Under the pieces are notes generated by a model that saw nothing but the letters and a program-made list of their open reading frames with translations, ran no database searches and had not been told where the DNA came from. Position numbers and translations under genes: made by a program. Of a DNA stretch of 7,764 bases, positions 1 to 5,823 are shown in pieces; the first letter of the stretch is position 1; each line of letters begins with the position of its first letter. This DNA is from DATJUF01 sp035524095 (GTDB lineage: Bacteria > Desulfobacterota > Binatia > Binatales > Binataceae), in NCBI GenBank assembly GCA_035524095.1, contig DATKPK010000202.1, forward strand, positions 1-7,764, written 5' to 3'.

Positions 1-1026
1 CAGCCGCCCCAACTCCGCCCACTCAAGCCGATGCTTGCTCAACCGGCCCCAAACATCGCCGAGGCCTTCCGGATGCTCGGCGAGCGGATCGCTGTCGAGC
101 ATAAGCTCGATGGCGCGCGCGTTCAGATCCATTGCACATCCGTTGGCGTACGCATCTTCTCGCGCCGCCTCAATTTGATCACACTGAGCCTGCCTGAGGT
201 CAGCGAAATGGTTGGCGCGCTGACGGCGCGGGCAGCAATCCTCGACGGCGAAGTGATCGCGACTAATGCGGGCGGCCGCGCGCTGGCGTTTCAAGAGCTG
301 ATGAGGCGCTTCGGGCGCACGCGCGATATCGAGCGGATGCGAACTGAGCAGCCGGTGCGGCTATTTCTCTTTGATCTGCTCGGGCTCGACGGCGAACTGC
401 TGATTGATCGGCCATACGAGGAACGTTATGCGCTGCTGAGTGAAATTGCCGACGGCGCTGGTTTGGAGCGCGCCGAACGCATCCTGCCGCATTCAGTTGG
501 CGAGGGAAATGCCTTCTACGCGCGAGCAATCGCTGATGGCTACGAAGGGGTCGTCGCGAAGGCACTGGATGGCCCTTACATGCCGGGAGTACGAGGCCGC
601 GGATGGCTCAAAATCAAGGCGGCGCGCTCGCTCGACTTGGTCATCGTGGCGGCCGATTGGGGTTACGGGCGCCGCCACGGATGGCTCTCCAATTACCATC
701 TCGCGGCCCGCGACGAGGCCACCGGAACCTTTGCCGAGGTCGGCAAGACCTTCAAGGGCATGACTGATGACGACTTCCGCCAGATGACCGCGCGGTTGCA
801 GGCTCTAAAAATCGACGAGTCGCGCGGGACGGTTTTCGTGCGTCCGGAAGTGGTAGTCGAGGTCGCCTTCAGCGATATCCAGCGCAGTCCGCAGTATGCC
901 GCCGGGATGGCGCTGCGCTTCGCCCGCATCATCGCAGTGCGCTCCGACAAAGGTCCCGACGAGGCTGATACGATCGCGTCGGTGGCCGCGCTCTTCGACC
1001 GCCAACTGGTTAAGCCGCTTGGCTAG
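1..1026 (+). CDS. ATP-dependent DNA ligase, C-terminal part (5' end outside window)
   Basis: This enzyme seals nicks in duplex DNA through a lysyl-AMP intermediate. In the window reading frame (codon 1 at base 1), motif I is K35-L-D-G38 with the adenylated lysine at bases 103-105. SRRLN (54-58) follows as motif Ia, then LDGE (81-84), LFDLL (123-127, motif III), EGVVAK (182-187, motif IV) and WLKIK (202-206, motif V). An OB-fold domain follows, with RFARI (306-310) near the end. The ATG at base 31 is not the true start: the frame stays open to base 1, and the residues RPLKPMLAQ just upstream match the conserved linker before the nucleotidyltransferase domain in LigB/archaeal-type ligases. Those enzymes are usually about 500-600 residues, so an N-terminal DNA-binding domain of roughly 150-250 residues should lie to the left. 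The stop is TAG at 1024-1026. The gene converges on the oxidoreductase. A replicative, repair or accessory role cannot be chosen from this fragment. Confidence 0.93.
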   Translation, partial: QPPQLRPLKPMLAQPAPNIAEAFRMLGERIAVEHKLDGARVQIHCTSVGVRIFSRRLNLITLSLPEVSEMVGALTARAAILDGEVIATNAGGRALAFQELMRRFGRTRDIERMRTEQPVRLFLFDLLGLDGELLIDRPYEERYALLSEIADGAGLERAERILPHSVGEGNAFYARAIADGYEGVVAKALDGPYMPGVRGRGWLKIKAARSLDLVIVAADWGYGRRHGWLSNYHLAARDEATGTFAEVGKTFKGMTDDDFRQMTARLQALKIDESRGTVFVRPEVVVEVAFSDIQRSPQYAAGMALRFARIIAVRSDKGPDEADTIASVAALFDRQLVKPLG

Positions 1027-1058
1027 GTGATTGGCCTTGCGGCGCTCCCGCGGATAAC

Positions 1059-2171
1059 TCAGCGGGCTGGCGAAGCCCAGCTCGGCAGCGGTTTGCCGTC
1101 GACGATCGCATCGGCGATAAGTGCACCAGCCTTGACGCTCAATGCAACGCCGTGACCGGTATAGCCGCCCGCGACTATGACATCGGGATTTTCTGGCAAA
1201 GGCCCGATCAGGGGCAGATAGTCGCTGGTAATTGCGATAGGGCCGCCCCATCGCGCCGCGACCGCTGCGTCCGCCAATGCCGGGTTGAGCCCATGGATAC
1301 GCCGCTCGATTCGCTCGAAGACTGCACGAACTTCCCTGTTGTTCACGTCTATCTGTTGGAGTTGATCGGGCGCGCCAAACATAAGCCCGCCGCCGATCAG
1401 CAGGCCGCCATCGTAGAGGGGCCTACCCCACAGGTATGGTTGGTCGATTGTATAGAACGGATGGCCGCTCAACCCGAGCTTTGAGCGCGTGGTATCACTG
1501 AGCGGCCTGATCGTGAGCGCAAAGGTTAAGCAGCTCCGGACACCGATACGCAAATTGGGCAGCAGAGCATCCAGCCACGCGTTGGTTGCCACGATTAGCT
1601 TGCGCGGCTTGAGCGTGACGCCGTCTATCGCGACCGATAGGGGCTCAGCCCTAATCCTTCTTACGGGAGCATTTTCATAAAGGCGCGCACCGGCCTTTGC
1701 AGCGATTCGCGCGAGTCCGCGCACCAGCGCCAGCGGATTGACGACGCCACCCGTGACCGTCTCCGCAACATGAATCACACGGTTGTCGTCATACCACGGC
1801 AAGACTCTTCCGCCGTTATCGCCATGTCCGATTAGCCAGCATCCGGGCAATTCCAGTCCGCAATCGATCTGTTCTTCGGCGACTAACCGCTTGAGGAATG
1901 GAACGCAGTCGTCAGCATCAGGACGGATTCCTTCCGCCGTTCCTTCAAGCACCAATCCGCCTGTACGGCCGCTGGCGCCGGCCCCGAGGCTTTCGGCCTC
2001 GAAGAGCGCTACATCAGCGCCGCGCTTTGCGAGACGGTACGCGGCGGACAGTCCCGTAAAGCCACCTCCGACGATAACGATATCGGCCGTCTCGGGCCGC
2101 TCAATCAGGCTCGGCGGCCCCGGACTGAACTCGTCGGCGCGCCACGGCGGCTCTCCCCATGATCGGTTCAT
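1059..2171 (-). CDS. FAD-dependent oxidoreductase, DAO (DadA/PuuB-like) family
   Basis: A 370-residue flavoprotein of the D-amino-acid oxidase/glycine oxidase superfamily. These enzymes oxidise amino acids or amines at the C-N bond, but the substrate here is unknown. The N-terminal Rossmann fold shows VIVGGGFTG (residues 32-40), then E58 at the end of the second strand, where the FAD ribose is normally bound. GAGASGRTGG (63-72) is the usual follow-on loop of the family. The C-terminal FAD-closing motif GGYTGHG (335-341) is present, so both cofactor halves look intact. About 30 residues precede the first strand, as in gamma-glutamylputrescine oxidase-like proteins, but the total is shorter than the roughly 420 residues of PuuB. 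No signal peptide or membrane segment is evident, so it is probably cytosolic. The ATG start has GGAG 8 nt upstream. It is a lone gene: the downstream neighbour is convergent, and 338 bp separate it from the TPR regulator upstream. Confidence 0.88.
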   Translation of the reverse strand: MNRSWGEPPWRADEFSPGPPSLIERPETADIVIVGGGFTGLSAAYRLAKRGADVALFEAESLGAGASGRTGGLVLEGTAEGIRPDADDCVPFLKRLVAEEQIDCGLELPGCWLIGHGDNGGRVLPWYDDNRVIHVAETVTGGVVNPLALVRGLARIAAKAGARLYENAPVRRIRAEPLSVAIDGVTLKPRKLIVATNAWLDALLPNLRIGVRSCLTFALTIRPLSDTTRSKLGLSGHPFYTIDQPYLWGRPLYDGGLLIGGGLMFGAPDQLQQIDVNNREVRAVFERIERRIHGLNPALADAAVAARWGGPIAITSDYLPLIGPLPENPDVIVAGGYTGHGVALSVKAGALIADAIVDGKPLPSWASPAR

Positions 2172-2179
2172 AGTTGCGG

Positions 2180-2183
2180 CTCC
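2180..2183 (-). promoter_or_regulatory. Shine-Dalgarno of the FAD oxidoreductase
   Basis: GGAG on the minus strand lies 8 nt before the ATG at 2171-2169. This supports that start over any further upstream or internal candidate. Confidence 0.55.
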
Positions 2184-2191
2184 GCGTTCAT

Positions 2192-2204
2192 CCTATTCGA
2201 TAGG
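2192..2204. repeat. 13-bp palindrome upstream of the oxidoreductase
   Basis: CCTAT-TCG-ATAGG is a perfect 5-bp inverted repeat around a 3-nt centre, ending 21 bp before the oxidoreductase start codon. It could be a small operator or a weak leader hairpin. Five-base arms arise by chance often enough that this is only a candidate. Confidence 0.3.
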
Positions 2205-2509
2205 CGCTGATGAAGGAGCACAACGAGAAAGGTGCGGAACAAGCGGCATGGAAAGGCCGCCGTGGAACGACAGGAACAGAAGACGCAAAGCACAGTAATG
2301 GCAATTGAGTAGTAACTAACAAATGCTCCGCGCATGGGCGGTACCCCGGAGGCGGAGCCAGAAACGGCGGTGAGTAAAATATATTTAAGCAAAGTAATGG
2401 TGATCGGGCATCTCGGACAAGATTCGGAATCTACCCACCAGAGGGCAGCCGGTAACGGATTTTTCGGTGGCGACCATTCCTCCCTCAAGACCACATCGAA
2501 ATCCATTAA

Positions 2510-4144
2510 CTAGTTGACGCTGGGTCGCGGAACGATCGAGTCGAATCGAGGGTCCGTGCGAAGCGGATCAGCGGCCGACTCCTTTGGTAAGTGGATCAGA
2601 TAATCACATCTTTCTTCCTGCGCTTTCCGCAGCCACTTGATCGCGTGTTCTAAGTCGCCGAGCCCAGTGCTGATCGCTGCGAAATAGAAGGCCGGGACGT
2701 AGCGCTCGCGAGCGATTTGTTCCAGCATAGCGAGCATCTTCCTCGCCTCGGTCCTTTTGCCCGCCAATGCATACGCATAGCCGAGCTGCATCATCATCGC
2801 TGGGCTCTCGCCCGAGAGCTGACGCGCATGTTTCAATGCGCGTATCGCCTCGCGATGCATTCCCTTGTGGGTGTAGGCGCGGCCGAGATTAAAGTACGAG
2901 AGTACGAAACTGGGTTCGAGTTCGAGCGTTCGTATAGATTCTCCAATTGCCTTATCGTAGCGTCGCTCGAGGTAGAGTGCGTTTTCGAGCGCTGCTCGTG
3001 CGATCAGTGAAAGCGGGTCAAGCTCAAGCGCCAGATCAAGCTCGTGAAAGCATTCATCGGTATGATCAATCGTCTGCAAGTACCCCGCTGACCATTGACG
3101 CGCGGAGGCGTACGAGGGATTCAATTCGAGTGCGCGCGTGAACGATCTCTCGGCGGCAGTCCAATCCCATTCATACCATAATCGCGCATGGCCTAGTGTA
3201 GCGTGCGCCTCGGCCAACATAGGATCGAGTTCGAGTGCCTTGCCGGCGGCCGAGATCACTTGAGGCATCGCATCTGTTGGCGCTAACACGCCGACATGAA
3301 TCGATGACAGCATCGCGTAACAATCGGCGAGTCCGACATGAGCGGGGGCGTAAACCGAATCGTGGGCGATGGCTGCTTCGAAACAGCCGATTGCTCGCGT
3401 GATTGATTCCGAGGTGCGCCGATTCCAGAAATAACGTCCCCGCAGGTAGGCATTGTATGCGCTTGGATCCACGAGGTTGTTTTGCCGAGGTGTTCGTCCG
3501 CCGTTGGTTACTTTGACGAAAATTTCCTTGGCTACAGCCTGAGCGACCTCAGCTTGAACATCCAGTATTTGGCGGAGGTCGCGATCGTATGCCGCGCTCC
3601 ACGAATGTGTTTGGTCGGCCGCACGGATTAGCGCGACTGAGATGCGGATTCGATCGCCGTCGCGTCGAACGCTTCCTTCGAGTGCGTACTCGGCGCCGAA
3701 ATCCCGCGTGATCTGCTTCAAGCTCTTAGTGCTGGCCTTGTACTTCATCGCGGATGCATGCGCGATGACACCGAGCTGCTGAGGATTGATCCGGCTCAAC
3801 TGACTGATCAGCTCCTCAGTCATACCATCGCTGAAATAATCTTGGTCGCGATCTTCGCTCAGATTGCGCAACGGCAAGACGATCATCGCTGGACGATGTT
3901 CCGGTCCTTGGAAAGCCTTCGATGGAGAGTTCGGATGTCTGCCGGCGTTCCACCATGCCTCCAATTCTGATTCGTACGCATAGACGCTTGACAGCTTGTC
4001 GTGAGGCTTGCGATGGACCGGGAGGCCTTCGTTCTTTTCCCATCTCTGGACCGTGCGGACATCCTTGCGCAAAAAAGCAGCGATCTCTTTCCAGGAGTCG
4101 AAGCGTTTCCCCGACGGGATTTTGCGCGAAGGCGAATCGTTCAC
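2510..4144 (-). CDS. HTH + TolB/FlgO-like + TPR regulatory protein
   Basis: A 544-residue, probably cytosolic one-component regulator; no membrane segment is apparent. Residues 15-67 form a helix-turn-helix of the MerR/excisionase type, with SWKEIAAFL, RTVQRWE (30-36), LPVHR, and YAYESELEAWW (55-65) as the wing and recognition features. Residues about 87-215 match the TolB-N/FlgO-like domain found in CadC- and adenylate-cyclase-like TPR proteins, with VLPLRNLS, DYFSDGMTEELI, YALEGSVRRDGDRIRI and the WSAAYDRDL stretch. From about 230 to 530 there are several tetratricopeptide repeats, marked by recurring ALELDP, ALELNP and TLELEP helix ends. The tail LRTDPRFDSIV is typical of the architecture. 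The start is GTG at 4144-4142: an in-frame TGA (4150-4148) lies two codons upstream and AGGAGG sits 9 nt before the GTG. It is divergent from the lipid operon and shares a 168-bp intergenic region with it, so control of itself and of that operon is plausible but unproven. The signal sensed is unknown. Confidence 0.87.
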   Translation of the reverse strand: MNDSPSRKIPSGKRFDSWKEIAAFLRKDVRTVQRWEKNEGLPVHRKPHDKLSSVYAYESELEAWWNAGRHPNSPSKAFQGPEHRPAMIVLPLRNLSEDRDQDYFSDGMTEELISQLSRINPQQLGVIAHASAMKYKASTKSLKQITRDFGAEYALEGSVRRDGDRIRISVALIRAADQTHSWSAAYDRDLRQILDVQAEVAQAVAKEIFVKVTNGGRTPRQNNLVDPSAYNAYLRGRYFWNRRTSESITRAIGCFEAAIAHDSVYAPAHVGLADCYAMLSSIHVGVLAPTDAMPQVISAAGKALELDPMLAEAHATLGHARLWYEWDWTAAERSFTRALELNPSYASARQWSAGYLQTIDHTDECFHELDLALELDPLSLIARAALENALYLERRYDKAIGESIRTLELEPSFVLSYFNLGRAYTHKGMHREAIRALKHARQLSGESPAMMMQLGYAYALAGKRTEARKMLAMLEQIARERYVPAFYFAAISTGLGDLEHAIKWLRKAQEERCDYLIHLPKESAADPLRTDPRFDSIVPRPSVN

Positions 4145-4153
4145 TATTCATGG

Positions 4154-4159
4154 CCTCCT
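4154..4159 (-). promoter_or_regulatory. Shine-Dalgarno that fixes the GTG start of the TPR regulator
   Basis: Minus-strand AGGAGG is 9 nt before GTG (4144) but only 2 nt before an out-of-frame ATG (4151). The spacing favours the GTG, which opens the HTH/TPR frame. The ATG opens only a 111-codon shadow frame. The first two bases of this site are also the end of an inverted-repeat arm (4158-4176). Confidence 0.75.
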
Positions 4160-4176
4160 ATGCGCCGGAAGCATAG
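4158..4176. repeat. Perfect 6-bp inverted repeat overlapping the regulator's Shine-Dalgarno
   Basis: CTATGC-GCCGGAA-GCATAG. In the regulator's mRNA this would fold as a 6-bp stem with a 7-nt loop, whose 3' arm ends in the AG that begins AGGAGG. As DNA it could equally be an operator. Either reading fits autoregulation; neither is demonstrated. Confidence 0.5.
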
Positions 4177-4178
4177 CC

Positions 4179-4192
4179 CAACGACATCGTTG
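4179..4192. repeat. 14-bp palindrome, candidate operator in the divergent region
   Basis: CAACGA-CA-TCGTTG is a perfect 6-bp inverted repeat with a 2-bp centre. It lies 35 bp upstream of the regulator's GTG, two bases beyond the first inverted repeat. The short centre makes an mRNA hairpin impossible without opening pairs, so a protein-binding dyad is the likelier reading. The adjacent HTH protein is the natural candidate ligand (inference). Confidence 0.45.
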
Positions 4193-4312
4193 CCCATAGA
4201 GCATCTAACAATTCGAAACCGGAACGGTGAAGAACGACAAACTGCGGCATCTAGTCAATGTCGCGCTATGCCTTCTCTGATTTTTAATGAGAGGAGACTA
4301 CCGTCCACACTC

Positions 4313-4936
4313 ATGAGGGACCGCGCTGAAGCAGCCAGATACGAATCGATTAGATCTAAACCTGGTCTGACCGCGCAGATCCCCAACGCGATCTCGTTCG
4401 CGAGGCTAGTGGCGGCGCCGATTTTGTTCTGGCTCGCCTACTCACGCAACGAACTAATCTTCAAATGGCTCCTTCTAGCATCGTTGCTTAGCGATATCGC
4501 CGATGGACTAATCGCGCGGCAGTTCAATCTAGTAACGGTTCTTGGTGCAAAACTAGATTCGATTGCCGATCAGTTGACAACGGCTGCGGCCGTCACCGGC
4601 TTGATCGTGCTTCGCCGGAATTTCATGAATGAGCATTGGCTTGCGCTGATAAGCATCGTCGGATGCTACCTTCTTAGCGATGCGGCCGCTCTTATGCGCT
4701 ATGGCCGGCTGGCGAGCCTCCATACTTACTTGGCGCGAGGAGCCGCATACGCCCAAGGCATCTTCATCATGACTCTGTTCATATGGGGTTATCAGCAGTG
4801 GATGTTGCCCGTGTTGGTGACGTTAAGTATCGCAGCTTACTGTGAAGAAATCGCGATCATTGCATGGATGTTGCCGACATGGCGCGCGAACGTTCGCGGC
4901 ATTTACTGGCTGCTGCAGGAGGAACGAAGCTCATGA
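4313..4936 (+). CDS. CDP-alcohol phosphatidyltransferase (PgsA-like)
   Basis: This integral membrane enzyme moves a phosphatidyl group from a CDP-activated lipid to a small alcohol, releasing CMP. The full family signature is present: D61-x2-D64-G65-x2-A68-R69-x8-G78-x3-D82-x3-D86 (numbered from the ATG at 4313). These aspartates bind the metal ions and the CDP-lipid. QIPNAISFARL (22-32) before the first membrane helix matches the usual N-terminus of PgsA-type enzymes, and four to five further hydrophobic segments follow. The length from 4313 is 207 residues, normal for the family. The start is uncertain. ATG 4313 has GAGGAG 16 nt upstream, which is rather far. ATG 4268 would add 15 residues but has no Shine-Dalgarno. 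The frame is open back to 4001, where it would overlap the regulator antisense, and I discount that. It is the first gene of the operon, with ATGA overlap to the lipid kinase. Whether the acceptor is glycerol 3-phosphate, inositol phosphate, serine or another alcohol cannot be told. Confidence 0.88.
   Translation: MRDRAEAARYESIRSKPGLTAQIPNAISFARLVAAPILFWLAYSRNELIFKWLLLASLLSDIADGLIARQFNLVTVLGAKLDSIADQLTTAAAVTGLIVLRRNFMNEHWLALISIVGCYLLSDAAALMRYGRLASLHTYLARGAAYAQGIFIMTLFIWGYQQWMLPVLVTLSIAAYCEEIAIIAWMLPTWRANVRGIYWLLQEERSS
4917..4922 (+). promoter_or_regulatory. Shine-Dalgarno that fixes the lipid kinase start
   Basis: AGGAGG inside the end of the phosphatidyltransferase gene lies 10 nt before the ATG at 4933. 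It rules against the ATG at 4864, which would put 23 residues before the normal family N-terminus and has no comparable site. Confidence 0.75.
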
Positions 4937-5823
4937 AGGGCTGGCTGGCAGTGGCAAATGCGTATTCGGGCGGAGGCGAGGGTAAGCGCGACAGGATAGA
5001 GAAGGCTATAGGTGCGTTGCGCCCTACCGTAAAAGACGTTGTGTTCAGTGAGTATCGTGGGCATTCCAAGAGAATTGCCGCTTCAGCAAGCGGCTATACC
5101 GGGATTGTCGCAGCGGGCGGCGACGGTACCTTGTTCGAGGTTCTTAATGGTATCGATCGCAAACGCCAGGAACTAGCAATCTTGCCCGCTGGGCGCGGTA
5201 ACTCGCTTGCTCGCGATCTCGGGCTGGGCGGGATTCCTTCCGCGGTCAAGGCATTTGCTGACGGCAACGGCCATGCAATCGATCTAGCCGAAGTGACCTT
5301 CACCACTGAATCTGGCGAGCAGACGCGAGTTGCATCGGCCAGTACGATCGCAGTCGGCTACCCTGTCATTGCGACGATCCTGGCGAATCACCTGAAGAAT
5401 CTTGGAAGCTTCTGTTATCCAGTGGCTGCTGCTCTGGCGAGCATCCGCATGAAAGCCGCACCGCGGGAAGTCGTATACGATCGAGACCGTCCACGCCGGA
5501 AACGGCTCACGGGCCTGATCATCAACAATACGCGTCACCTCGCTAATTTCCTGGCGTTTCCCAATGCAGACTGCACTGACGGGCGGCTCGACGTGATGGA
5601 AATGGATGCGGGTCTCCTCAGTCAGAACGTGCGCAATCTTTCCGCACTATGCGGGATTGATCTCTGCGCTCCGGCGCCAATTCATCAGGTTCAAACGGCC
5701 ACGCTATGTTTTGCAAAGCCTACGACGATCATGATCGATGGCGAGATTTTTAAAGATGTCATCACCTTTCACGTGCAGATCCTGCCCGGAGCGTTGCGCT
5801 GCCGCCGCATGCGAAACATCTAA
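4933..5823 (+). CDS. Diacylglycerol kinase family lipid kinase (DagK/YegS/LCB5 type)
   Basis: A soluble or peripheral-membrane kinase that phosphorylates a lipid alcohol with ATP, typically diacylglycerol to phosphatidate. Some relatives act on ceramide, sphingoid bases or phosphatidylglycerol. From the ATG at 4933 it has 296 residues, the normal length for the bacterial DgkB/YegS group. Visible motifs are VANAYSGGG (7-15) at the N-terminus, the nucleotide-binding GGDGT (62-66), LPAGRGNSLARDLG (84-97), D117 after the next strand, NTRHLANFL then A-x3-TDGRLDV around D216-G217, and D269-G270-E271 near the C-terminus. All the hallmark positions look intact. The start is set by AGGAGG 10 nt upstream and by the 4-bp ATGA overlap with the phosphatidyltransferase, indicating translational coupling. 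It overlaps the next gene by one base (TAATG). Placed between a CDP-alcohol transferase and a CdsA, it should supply the phospho-lipid that CdsA activates. The exact substrate is unknown. Confidence 0.9.
   Translation: MKGWLAVANAYSGGGEGKRDRIEKAIGALRPTVKDVVFSEYRGHSKRIAASASGYTGIVAAGGDGTLFEVLNGIDRKRQELAILPAGRGNSLARDLGLGGIPSAVKAFADGNGHAIDLAEVTFTTESGEQTRVASASTIAVGYPVIATILANHLKNLGSFCYPVAAALASIRMKAAPREVVYDRDRPRRKRLTGLIINNTRHLANFLAFPNADCTDGRLDVMEMDAGLLSQNVRNLSALCGIDLCAPAPIHQVQTATLCFAKPTTIMIDGEIFKDVITFHVQILPGALRCRRMRNI

Larger units (their letters stand above)
2172..2509. other. 338-bp intergenic stretch without a convincing gene
   Basis: This is the gap between two leftward genes and is visibly less GC-rich than its flanks, with an AT-rich run around 2376-2390. 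A 112-codon minus-strand ORF (2168-2506) fills it almost exactly. It starts 3 bp after the regulator's stop codon and overlaps the oxidoreductase start by 4 bp (ATGA). However, it has no Shine-Dalgarno, its codon choice is unlike the neighbouring genes, and the product (Cys-, Ser- and Leu-rich, with a patchy hydrophobic middle) resembles no family I know. I treat it as probable non-coding DNA that carries the oxidoreductase promoter. No clear -35/-10 pair and no terminator for the regulator could be identified. Confidence 0.5.
4145..4312. promoter_or_regulatory. Divergent control region between the TPR regulator and the lipid operon
   Basis: These 168 bp must carry the 5' signals for both transcription units. 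They contain two perfect inverted repeats, at 4158-4176 and 4179-4192, both nearer the regulator. Toward the operon there is a purine-rich GAGGAG at 4291-4296. I could not find a convincing sigma-70 -35/-10 pair on either strand. A minus-strand TTGACT near 4253-4258 is a possible -35 box, but nothing suitable stands 17 bp downstream of it. Confidence 0.5.

Noticed and set aside
1027..1058. Bidirectional terminator between the convergent ligase and oxidoreductase
   Set aside because: Only imperfect short complementarities are present (for example CCGC...GCGG around 1016-1042) and there is no T-tract on either strand.
1783..2298. 171-codon plus-strand ORF across the oxidoreductase start
   Set aside because: It is antisense to the conserved FAD-binding region, has no family resemblance, and its Ser/Pro/Arg-rich composition is typical of a shadow frame in GC-rich DNA.
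4271..4296. CTCT...AGAG hairpin before the phosphatidyltransferase
   Set aside because: The arms are only 4-5 bp around an AT-rich loop, which is too weak and common to call a regulatory structure.
4001..4312. Upstream extension of the phosphatidyltransferase to an ATG at 4001
   Set aside because: This part lies antisense to the regulator's start and HTH region. Its product is low-complexity and basic, does not resemble the family, and would put over 100 extra residues before the normal N-terminal helix.
4864..4932. Lipid kinase start at ATG 4864
   Set aside because: The ATG at 4933 has AGGAGG 10 nt upstream, the classical ATGA overlap, and gives the family's usual N-terminus. The extra 23 residues look like translation of the other frame.
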